Below, in pieces: positions 22,974-33,403 of a DNA stretch of 64,000 nucleotides. The position numbers and the translations under genes are program-made. The notes beneath the pieces are model-generated. The model was given only the letters and a program-made list of their open reading frames with translations. It was not told the origin of the DNA and ran no database searches. The DNA is from Pyrus communis (Eukaryota; Streptophyta; Magnoliopsida; Rosales; Rosaceae), in contig NC_084809.1 in NCBI RefSeq assembly GCF_963583255.1, positions 4,577,501 through 4,641,500 of the forward strand. The letters are read 5' to 3'. How positions within the stretch are numbered: the first letter of the stretch is position 1; each line of letters opens with the position of its first letter.

Positions 22974-25900
22974 ATGGCTGCGGTGCTCCTAACAACTCTG
23001 CTGGTCATATTTCTTGGCTTATTACTAAGAGTTGCTTACGACACTCTCTCATGCTACTTCCTAACCCCAAGACGCATCAAGAGAACCATGGAAAAACAAG
23101 GAGTGCGAGGCCCTAAACCCCGCCCTCTCAACGGCAACATCTTGGACATGGCCACCCTCGTCGCGAAATCAACCTCTCACGACATGCACACAATCGACCA
23201 CGACATCGTCGGTCGCCTCCTGCCCCATTATGTCGCATGGTCCAAACAATATGGTTCGCAAAATCTTTCAATTTGATCACCACATCGATCACTATATAAG
23301 GCTTATGTGTTTTTTCTGATAACTTTGTTGGGTTTTAGGAAAAAGATTCATATATTGGAATGGAATTGAACCCCGGATGTGCTTGTCGGAGACAGAATTG
23401 ATCAAGGAGCTTCTGTCCAAGTACAGCACCATCTCCGGCAAGTCATGGCTTCAACAGCAAGGCTCCAAGCATTTCATCGGCCGCGGATTACTGATGGCCA
23501 ACGGCGAAGATTGGTACCATCAGCGCCACATCGTTGCACCGGCATTCACAGGAGATAGACTCAAGGTATGAATACGATGATTCTTAATGTTTCTGTAAAT
23601 TTTTAGAATAATGGTACGGTATATGTTATTAGTATTTCAAAAAAAGTCATTATACAGTTCTCTCTAGCAAAAAACAAAAAAGAAAATAAAAATGCATAAT
23701 GACTATTTTACCGTGCTAATAACAATTTCTTGAATTGAATTATCATGATTCAATAATAATTGTGATTTTGATTAATTTTGGTGCGATTTTCATTAGAGCT
23801 ATGCGGGGTACATGGTGGAATGCACTAAAGAGATGCTCCAATCGCTGAAAAATGAGATAGAGACTTCAGGGAAAAGGGAGTTTGAGATTGGAGAATACAT
23901 GACAAGGCTCACAGCCGACATAATTTCGAGGACAGAGTTCGATAGCAGCTACGAGAAAGGGAAGCAGATATTTCGACTGCTCACTGTTCTGCAGCATCTA
24001 TGCGCCCAAGCAAGCAGGCACTTGTGCCTTCCCGGAAGCCGGTAAGTAGTATACAGAAATATTTGAGGTGCATTTTAGGGAGGATATTTAATTGGATTCG
24101 TTTATGTTTTTATAAATAAAGGAAAACTAATAAAATGGTTTGAAAATTTTGAGTTTTAATCAAAAGAACAAAAATGTGTTGTAAGTGAATGGTATCAGAA
24201 GTGATTTTTTAGAGTAAAAATATCATTTTCGTAAAAAATGACCAGTATCAGAAATGTTTAATTGAAACTCCTATAAATAATAAAAAGAGCCAATATACTT
24301 CTTTTACGTGGTCACGCTTTCTTATTCTTAATTTCTTTAGCAGAGTCTATGTTTTTCCACTAAGCATCTCTTTGTATTTTATTAGGTTTGTTTCTATTTA
24401 TTTTATAAGTTATCATAGTTTTTTTTTTTGTCAATTGTAAATCACTTTCAAGAGTAAGTTGTTGAACGGCTTCAAAATCATGACATATGTGCAAATTATT
24501 TTTTTAGGTCATACTAATTTATTTCAGATGCTGAAATTTTTTAATTCAGGTTTTTCCCAAGTAAATACAACAGAGAAATAAAATCTCTGAAAATGGAGGT
24601 GGAGAGGCTGCTGATGGAGATAATCCAGAGCCGAAGGGACTGTGTTGAGATCGGTCGGAGTAGTTCTTATGGAAATGATTTGCTGGGGATGTTGCTCAAT
24701 GAGATGCAAAAAAAAAGAGGGGATGGTTTCAGCTTAAACTTGCAACTAATCATGGATGAATGCAAGACATTCTTCTTTGCAGGACATGAAACAACTGCCC
24801 TTTTACTCACTTGGACTGTCATGTTACTAGCCAGCAATCCCTCTTGGCAAGAAAAGGTTAGGGCTGAGGTGAAGCAAGTGTGCAATGGTGGAACACCATC
24901 TGTTGATCATCTTTCCAAGCTCACTTTGGTAAGCAAGCTTACTCTGTATCTTTAAAATTATTGTAATTAGCTTTTAGTTCTTTTGGTGGTTTGGTATCGT
25001 GGGCATTTGGACCATGAAATTACTAAAAGTTCAGTGAGAAGGGACAAGATATTAGAGCCACTAAGAAATGCTTCCAAATTTTTTTAAACAAATATAGATT
25101 TTTTGGCATGGTCTTAAAGGCTAAAACTTCACAGATACCTGTAAACCTAAGTTTGGATTTTACTAAGTTGTATTAAACTAATTGACTAGCAATTTTAATA
25201 AATTTTCAGTGTACTACACTTCCTAATAAAATATTTAATTTTGAATGCAAACAACTGAATAATGTGTCCAAACTAGCACCCAATTAAGTTAGTAGTATAA
25301 ACAATTTTACTACATTTTTAACTCTTCATGTTGGCATTACTCCTATCCGTAGTCCGTGGCACACCATCTTAGTTTTGTGGTTCTACTTAATTACCAAAAG
25401 CCTAATTTAAAAAAATTTAAAATTTAAAAATTTAAAATAAAAATAAAAAAAAAAAAAAAAAAAACCAGAACACCAAATTGAAGTTTTTTAAAAGGAGATT
25501 AGCTGGTAATAGAGATCGAATTAGTCAAAAGCAGGTCCAAAGGCTTGGCAATGGCAATGTCTTGCATGTCTAGTAATAAAAAAAACTTTAACAAGCCTTA
25601 CCAAGCTAGCTAGGTCACGCCTATTATTATATCTTAAATTTATGCGTTCTTTTCCTAACAGGATCCTTTTCGGATCCTTTTGGTAAGGATCTATGAATCG
25701 TGTATGTTCATCGTACATTATACGGTCAGTTTTTGTCAGGTATTGTTTGTGTATAATTTTAAATAAAAATATTTCAGATGATTTCTAACCGTACGATATA
25801 TGATAAACGGATACGATTCACAAATTTCCGAGATCCTTACAAAGAGGATTTGGCGAGGATCCGTATTCGTTCTTTTCCGAGCCATTTTCCTAGAGTTTTA

Positions 25901-26372
25901 GTCTGAGCTTATTGGTCACATTATTTTTTTCTTTGATTCTTTGCAGTTAAATAGGGTAATAAATGAATCACTGAGGCTGTATCCACCAGCAACTGTTCTA
26001 CCTCGAATGGCTTTTGAGGACATCAAACTTGGTGACTTACATATTCCAAAGGGGCTATCGATATGGATTCCAGTGTTGGCTATTCACCACAGTGAAGAGT
26101 TATGGGGTAAAGATGCAAATGAGTTCAACCCTGAAAGATTTGCTTCTAAGTCCTTCACACCCGGGAGGTTCATTCCATTTGCTACCGGTCCAAGAAATTG
26201 TATTGGTCAATCTTTCGCTATGATGGAAGCTAAAATCATATTAGCGATGTTAATTTCGCAATTTAGCTTTACTGTTTCGCCTAATTATCGTCACGCTCCA
26301 GTTGTTGTCCTCACCATCAAACCCAAGTATGGTGTTCAAGTATGCTTGACCCCCATAGACCCTTCAAATTAG
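22974..26372 (+). CDS. CYP735A: Cytochrome P450 CYP735A, cytokinin trans-hydroxylase
   Basis: Five phase-consistent exons (22974-23253, 23339-23565, 23797-24041, 24550-24928, 25947-26372) encode 518 residues. CYP735A enzymes hydroxylate isopentenyladenine nucleotides to trans-zeatin nucleotides in the ER membrane. The N-terminus has a hydrophobic anchor (VLLTTLLVIFLGLLLRVAYD) and the Pro-rich hinge GVRGPKPRPLNGN. The I-helix oxygen-binding motif is AGHETT, the K-helix is ESLR, and the haem loop is FATGPRNCIGQ with the axial Cys. The start sits in ACCATGG. Wording such as NESLRLYPPATVLPRMAFED, and IPVLAIHHS a little further on, is diagnostic of the CYP735A clade. Intron 4 (1.0 kb) contains a palindromic MITE (25656-25867). 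No damage is visible. Confidence 0.94.
25656..25867. mobile_element. Palindromic MITE in CYP735A intron 4
   Basis: A 212-bp element whose ends carry GGATCCT in inverted orientation, with a longer palindrome inside (GGTAAGGATCTATGAATCG against an inverted copy near 25815-25845). It is flanked by exact 11-bp direct repeats CGTTCTTTTCC at 25645-25655 and 25868-25878. The interior (CATTATACGGTCAG, then GATTTCTAACCGTACGATATA) matches the element at 61774-61989, so they are one family. The 9-11 bp duplication points to a Mutator-like origin. Confidence 0.75.
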
Positions 26373-26956
26373 CATACTGATTTTGGGATTAGCGTTTGTC
26401 GTTTGAGGAGCTAGGGAGCTTGAGATGGAATTTTGGTCAACTTTATCTTTCTAATTTTCGTTTCTTGAGTTATAAATAGTGAAGAGAATGGGATTGATAT
26501 GATGTTTGAGCGGATTAACCAAACAAGTAAATGTCAATAAAAATGTATCACAATGATTATTCTCTCTAAGCCATCTTTGATGCATATATTCTCTTATTAA
26601 ATCATCTTTGATGCATATATGTTATATTATTAAACTATTAACTTACTGCATTCTTATTTAATTTGATGGTGGGTGCAGATTAACAATCCTAGAGTTATTT
26701 GAAAGTCTAAACTTGCAATTATATAATGAGGGGATACGCAAAGAAACAATTAACGATATAACCAAAGCAAATCGAAACACACAAAGCTTTGAGTTAAAAA
26801 GGGTTTCCTTCTATAAATGAATGAACGATTGATTCTTTTCATTCTATCAGATTGATTTAACAATGTGCTTATCTTCCAAGATTAATTAAATAAGCCAACA
26901 TGTATTTGACAGGGGGGTAGGTCAGGATCTTCCTTTTAGAGACTTCATTTAAGGGA
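26373..26956. other. CYP735A 3' region
   Basis: 3' UTR and spacer with a short near-duplication (CTTTGATGCATATAT twice, about 26575-26620). No gene was seen. Confidence 0.45.
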
Positions 26957-26965
26957 AATATAGAG

Positions 26966-27181
26966 GGACAAAGATTGTCTGCCCTCCCACTTCCGGTGCT
27001 CTTCCGTATTCTTCTGTTTTGTGTGATCACGGTTAAATCATATTTTATATATATTTTTTTTATAGAGATAATAAGACAAAAATAAATAGTAATATAAAAT
27101 ATTGATATGACTTAACCATGATCACACAAATCAAAATGTACAAAAAGGTACGGAAAGTAAGAAGGCAGACAATCTTTGTCC
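26966..27181. mobile_element. Mutator-like palindromic MITE
   Basis: A 216-bp element that is nearly one long inverted repeat: GGACAAAGATTGTCTGCC at the left recurs inverted at the right, continuing through TGTGTGATCA(C/T)GGTTAA toward an AT-rich centre. Nine-base flanks AATATAGAG (26957-26965) and AATGTAGAG (27182-27190) match at 8 of 9 positions, the target-duplication size of Mutator elements. Confidence 0.8.
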
Positions 27182-27194
27182 AATGTAGAGTGCC

Positions 27195-27945
27195 TGTTGG
27201 AGTTTGAGACCCTCTTGTCCCACATTGGTCAATAGTATTTTTTCATAAGCCTTTATATAGGCTTATTCCCTTTTCTTAGTAATTAGAACTTGGACCATTT
27301 GGAAATGGATTGAAGGCTTGGGCCTTATGGTTGTGTGAATTAGGCTTGAATATAATATAGCCTAAATACAATTAATATTAATTAATCAGATTCATTAATT
27401 TTAATTTTCGGATTAAGTTAAAAAACGTTTTGATTAAAAGACACAGCTGTTAGAAAGAGTTGTACTTTTTGATTAACAGATACAGCTATTAGAAAGAGTT
27501 GTGTGCTTTCAAATACACTGAACAGGTATTTGAAAGGGTGTGAAACAACCTATATATTTGTAATCACAGTATCCAAGTGAGAATCATCTTTTCTTCCTCC
27601 TTATCTTCCGTACAAAATTTCCAGAGAGTAAACACACAAAGCAATTCGCTAGAGTTCTATAATCCGGTGCGGGTTGTAGAATTTGGTAGTTGTATCCTGG
27701 TCGAGCAGACGTTGTAGAACCACAAGCACAAGAGTGGGACGAAAATACTGTTCGAAGGACATAGCTTTTACGCTAGCCTCTACCTTCTGTGATCAAGTTA
27801 GTATCATTGATATTATTATATTAGTTTATGTATTTATTGTATAATTTCATTCTGCACATCAAGTATATTTGGTAAATAAAATATTAGAATTTCAAGTTCT
27901 GTTTATTTCTGTTATATTTGTTTATTTCTGAATTGTTCTCCAACA
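27195..27945. mobile_element. Solo LTR
   Basis: A 751-bp LTR with ends TGTTGGAG...CTCCAACA, flanked by exact 5-bp target duplications GTGCC (27190-27194 and 27946-27950). It contains a TATA-like TTTATATAGGC near 27250-27262. No internal domain is present and no partner LTR lies nearby, so it is what remains after LTR-LTR recombination. The family could not be named. Confidence 0.88.
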
Positions 27946-27950
27946 GTGCC

Positions 27951-28780
27951 TTGGCAGCTATCCCATCAACTCCTTACACCAATCTATGATTCTTCTGCGC
28001 ATCCCACTACTCAATTTTTTTCTCACTGTTTGTTTGGTTTCCAACGACCATTTATTTAGTTCTCCTCTGTCACTGTCTAATACACTGCATACGAGAAATT
28101 CCAATGCTACATTTTTAGAAGAGTGGATTAGAATTTGAGATATTTTAATGGATTTATATATTTATATTTTATGGAATTTAATTGATTTGTAGAGATTTTA
28201 TGTAAAATTTTGATTCAATTCCCTCAAAATCTTATGGGGGAATGTGAGATTTGTGAATGCTTAAAATACACTATGAAATCTCTCGAATTCCCTCGAATTC
28301 CTTCACTTTTTCAAATTCTTTAAAATCAATTTCCAATTGACTACATCTAGAATGTTATGAACTGCTTTGAAATCCTAATTGAATACACTCGAATTTCTAA
28401 GGATTTTAATTAACTATCTTAAAATTCTGATTGAATACACTTTTAATTTTAAAGAATAACTTAAAATCCTAATCGAATACTTTTATATTCATTAAAAGAA
28501 TTAAAATCCCTCAAAATCTTATTTAAATATGACTTCATTAAGAAACCGTGATGCTCTCCATCCCAATCTCGAACGTTTTTTAACCAATATTTCTTACAGT
28601 TTCAGAATTAAACTCATGTATTTTTTTTGGTAAAATTAAATCCATGTATTTGATCCATAATCAATTAGATTTTACCTTTAATTCCCTTCACACAAGAATA
28701 GTTTTCTAACAAAAGTAACTTTCTCAAGTAATTTTTCATCAATACAGTTGTTCTTTGTATTAATTAACATTCACAGTAGG
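27951..28780. repeat. AT-rich repeat-like DNA
   Basis: The motif AAAATCCTAATTGAATAC and variants recur at about 28373, 28426 and 28460, and similar phrases appear inverted earlier (28130-28200). This suggests an old MITE or repeat of undefined borders. No gene was seen. Confidence 0.35.
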
Positions 28781-31700
28781 AATCAAGAATTCAAAGAAAT
28801 CTTACACAGAGAAGAAAGGAAACTGAATTGTATTTCACTAGAGGAAAAACAGTTATTACAACTGACCTTATCCTTTACAAACGAGAGAGAAATTGTATTT
28901 ATACACTAACATTCAGTATAGAAATTGTATTTATACACTAACATTCAGTATAGGTAGCTTAGGACATAAGCCACAACTGATGTGGCAATACTACTGATGT
29001 GGCAAATATTGATATGATATACATATCCAATACCCTTCCCCCCTTCAATCTTAGCTAGGATAACCAAGCTTATGATTGAAACAATGCTTAAGAAAATCAA
29101 GTCCATGTAAACCCTAAGTAAGAACATCATCTACTTGATCTTGAGTTGGGATGTACTGCACAACTAAGTCACCCTTTTGAAATCGTTCACGAACAAAATG
29201 TACATCAGTTTTCAAATGCTTAATCCGAGTGTGTTGAACAAGAATCAAGCTTAAAGCTATGGCAGATTGGTTATCATAATGAATAAGTGGAGGTGACCCT
29301 AAAACTTCATGAAGATCTTTGAGTAACAGTCGAATCCAAGAGATGTCAGCTGTGGTATGAGCTAAGACTCGATATTCTGCTTCTGTAGAACTCCTGGAAA
29401 CAGAAGCTTGTTTCTTGGACTGCCAAGAAATCAGATTATCTCCCAAGAGTACCACATAGCCCGTGATAGATCTTCGTGTGTTCAAGTCAGCTGCCTAATT
29501 TGTCACTATATGCAGTAAGAGACAAAGTTGAGGCTGCAGTAAAAGTCAAACCACATTAAGTTGTCCTTTGTAAAAATCGCAGGATCCTTTTGACCATTCC
29601 AAAATGTACATCAGTAGGAGCACTCATATACTGACATATTGTGTTAACTGCAAATGCTATATCGGGTCGAGTAAAAGTGAGGTATTGAATGCCTCTTACA
29701 AGACTGCGATATAAAATGGGATCATTCAACAGTGTACTTTCAGTAGTAAGAACTTGATTATGTGGCTTGCATAGAGTAGAATATGGTTTGCAGTCATCCA
29801 TAGCAGCTTTATGAAGAAGATCTTTTACATATTTGGACTAATTCACAAATATGTCACCATTGGATTTTAAGAAACCTGAAGTCCAAGAAAATAAGCCAAT
29901 GTGCCCATATCCTTAAGATCAAAAACTATACTCAGAGTATTAATCACATATTGAATCACTGTAAAATTGGAACTAGTGATGATGATATCATATACGTACA
30001 ACAACAATATAACTACATGATCATCTTTTTTTTTGACAAACAAGCTGGAATCCGAGAGAAAAGCTTCAAAACCAATAGTTATCAGATAGATTGTGAACTT
30101 ATCGTTCCAAGCTCTTGAAGCTTGTTTTAAACTGTAAAGAGATTTAACTAGTTTGCGAAATGAGATGGATAACTAGAATTGACAAATCCCTAAGGTTGCT
30201 TCATGTAAACCTCTTCCTATAATTCTTCATGCAAAAAGTGTTTTTCACATCCAATTGTCTTAAATCCCAATGATGTATGGCAGCAAGAGCTAGAACCAAT
30301 CTGACTATAGTATGCCTTACCATTAGACCAAAAGTTTTAGTACAGTCCAATCATTTCGCCTAACTAAAGCCCTGAGCAACTAATCTAGCTTTGTATCTAG
30401 ATATGGAACCATCTGAAATTTCTTTTGATTTTATATACCCATTTATTACTAATGACATTTTTATCAATAGGAGGAGGAACAAGAGCCCAAATACCTTGAG
30501 CTTATGATGTATCAATTTCTTTTTGCATGGCAACCTCCCAATGAGGAATCTGAGAAGCTTGCTTGAATGTAGAAGGCTCAGATGAATCAATTATATTAGC
30601 TAGAAAAGTAAAGCCCCCCTGAGAAATGACTATCATCAGTTAAAGTTAAAGTTAAAGACTGAATTTCTGGAAAAGTTGTAATGAAAGCAATACAATCTTG
30701 TCTTGATATGGTGCCAGTTCTCAATCTTGTCTGAATACCAGAGAACGCAAGAGGAACCATTGATGATTGTGTAGAAGATGAGGATAATGAAGGCAATATT
30801 ACTGCTAACTAATCAGATTGAAGAACACGTAACATTGCAGGCAACATTGCAACATTTGATCTGTCATTAAGAACTGGGATTTCTGATTCTTGTACACTAC
30901 AAGAATTAGAACAATTAAATTTAGTTGTATTGGAGATTGAAGAGCTAGCATTGATGGATATATTTTGAACAAGAACATATAAATGTGAAGTTGATGCTGA
31001 AGATACTGGATATTGAACAGAAGAAGAAAACTGCACAATAATTGATCTTGACTTTATATTGATACTTGAACATGACTAAGAGGAATTTGATGTTCTAACT
31101 AAATCCATATATGGAAAACAACTTTCATCATGAATCACATTGCGAGACACAAGGATCTTATTTGTCAAAACATTAGAGCACCTTTATAGCCATGAGAGTA
31201 ACCTAGAAAACTACATTGCATAGACCTGGTTTGTAGTTTGTTAACTTTGTATGCCCTGAGATATGGAAAAATGGCAGATCCAAAGATCTTGATAGAAGAA
31301 AGATTAAGTTTCTTACCAAAAACTCTCCAAAAAAGAGAATCCATCTTGAGTGTTTTGCAAGGCATCATATTAATTAAAAACACAGCATACCAGAATTTCT
31401 ATGGTAATTTGGCAACAGACAACAAAGTGATTGCAGTCTCATTTAAGTGCATGTGTTTTGGTTCTGCCAACCCATTCTGTTATGGAGTGTAAGGGCATGA
31501 AACAAAGTGCAAAACTTCATTACTTGCAAAATAATTCTAATATGCATTACTCATAAACTCTCCACCACCATTAGATTGTAAAATCTTGATTCAAGTATGA
31601 AATTGATTCTGAACATTGCACAAATTTTGAGAAAAGTACCAAACGCTTCAACTTTATTGAACATAGGGTAAATCCATACAAATCTAGTGGCTTCATTTAT

Positions 31701-32740
31701 AAAAGACACATAATATCTAAAACCTTCAAGAGAGACATTTCATGAAGGCCCCCACACATCCATATAAGTCTTATAAAAATGAACCTCAACCCTATCTAAT
31801 CAATCAGGAAAACGAATCCTACTCATCTTTCCATTTAAACAATGTGTACACACTTTTACATGATCATCTGAAATACAAGAAATCTTATAATCCCTAAACA
31901 TAGTAGTCAAGACCTCATTTGCATGATGTCTGAGCCTTTGATACCATAGTGAACTCTTCACTGCATGCCCCAAGAAAGTAGAAGACACACCACCTTTATT
32001 CAGCAATGTAGGAAAAATATGTACAAGAACCTTGACCAATTCATTATTGCTAGTATTTTCTTGATGAAGAATCACCCATGTTGCTTTGTCCTGCACAAAG
32101 AATTGTTCTTCATCACATATAAACCAGCTATGATTGTCTTTGCATAATTGCTTCACAGATAACATATTAACAGTCAACATAGGAACATGCAAAATATTCT
32201 TAAGAAATAAAGAATGAGATGCAGTCTGTAAAGTTTCATTTCCAATATGTTTAACTGTCAAACTTTCACCATCCAACAACTATTTTCTCGGACCCTTCAT
32301 ATGGAGTTGCTCTTGTAAGCAATGTGACATCAGGGCTCATGTTATGAGATGCCCCTGTGTCCAGAATCCAAGAATCTCCTTCAGCAAATTCATTTGAAGT
32401 TTGAGCATTCATTGCAGGAAAATTTGTTTGAGTAGATAATATGGCACCATTTGTTTGAACAATGTATTGATTAGGAGGTGCAAACACTGGTGGTTAAGAC
32501 TGAGGAAATTACTGAAATCCTTAATATGCATAGTTAGCAGAAAGAGATGGAGAAGGTTGATTCCCTTGGTATGACTAATTGCCTCTGTGCTTGCAATTGA
32601 TAGCTATATAACCTTTTTTTTCCACAAATCTGACACTCTTGAACTGGCTGATTATTGGTTTCATTCTTGTACAAACAAGCCACATCAGTGTGACCCTTTC
32701 GAGAACAAATCTGACATTCAGGTATAGGATATCGCTTAAT
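28781..32740 (-). mobile_element. Old, broken Ty1/copia retrotransposon
   Basis: Minus-strand fragments in Copia order: zinc-knuckle-like CQICSRKGHTD region (about 32600-32720), protease/gag-pre-integrase (31800-32487, with SWILDTGASHNMS), integrase scraps (31165-31383), linker, reverse transcriptase pieces (29556-30590) and RNase H (29114-29485, with [20 protein letters not shown]). There are many stops and frame changes. The polymerase signature reads YVYD near 29990 instead of YVDD, so the catalytic Asp is lost. A purine tract and the LTR start TATTGGATATG lie near 29032-29050, and the 3' LTR remnant runs to about 28781. The 5' end and 5' LTR are missing beyond about 32740. Confidence 0.85.
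28889..28952 (-). repeat. Exact 32-bp tandem duplication in the old Copia LTR
   Basis: Two identical 32-bp units (28889-28920 and 28921-28952) each carry, on the minus strand, GTGTATAAATAC, a TATA-like core. The promoter box of this LTR remnant is therefore present twice. Confidence 0.8.
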
Positions 32741-33108
32741 GTAAATTAGTTTAAGATATCGCTTGTAATAATAATAAAATATTTAGATGACTGGCGATAA
32801 ATTATTTGAAATCAATTCATTTTAACGATTTCTTCTCATATCGTTATTTGCCACTTATAATAATATGGTTTAGTGATATTCTTTTTTACTTGTAAGTGAG
32901 AAACCTTAAGTTTAACTCTCGAATATGGCTAGTTCAATACCAAATTATTATAACTGACCTATTGTGTTACTTAAGCTTAAATCTCTCACCCTGTGGTGTA
33001 AATATATCATAGTATTCTACAAAATAAATTTTTTATATATACTCAAGCAAAACTACCTATAAAATAATGAATAAACTTCCTAGATTAGAAATTTCCACAT
33101 TCCAGAAT
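32741..33108. other. AT-rich spacer between two Copia elements
   Basis: About 370 bp of AT-rich DNA with no recognised feature. Its right end carries the GAATG target site of the young Copia element. Confidence 0.5.
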
Positions 33109-33113
33109 GAATG

Positions 33114-33390
33114 TGATAACTATGGCAGATTAAGCCATGAATCTCCATCAAAAAGCAAGAACGAAGAACAACGAATATTAGAGCAGAGAGAAAGAATAAT
33201 GAATATCTTGCAAATGTTATTGTATTGTCTAACTGAAAACAATTGCTTACATATTTCAGTATATATAGCTAACCAAACAAAACTGACAGCTGTCAAAACT
33301 TAATAACTAAGTTAGCTAAACACCTTAACCACCTGGCTAACTTATACAAACATATGACTAAAATACCCATGTACATATACTCGGTTAATA
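33114..33390 (-). repeat. 3' LTR of young Copia
   Basis: 277 bp with no difference from 38703-38979 seen by eye. It contains a TATA-like CTATATATACTG in element sense. Confidence 0.93.
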
Positions 33391-33402
33391 CTCCCCCTCA
33401 AT
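33391..33402 (-). promoter_or_regulatory. Polypurine tract of young Copia
   Basis: In element sense TTGAGGGGGAG directly precedes the 3' LTR start TATTAACC, the position where plus-strand DNA synthesis is primed. Confidence 0.8.
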
Positions 33403-33403
33403 C

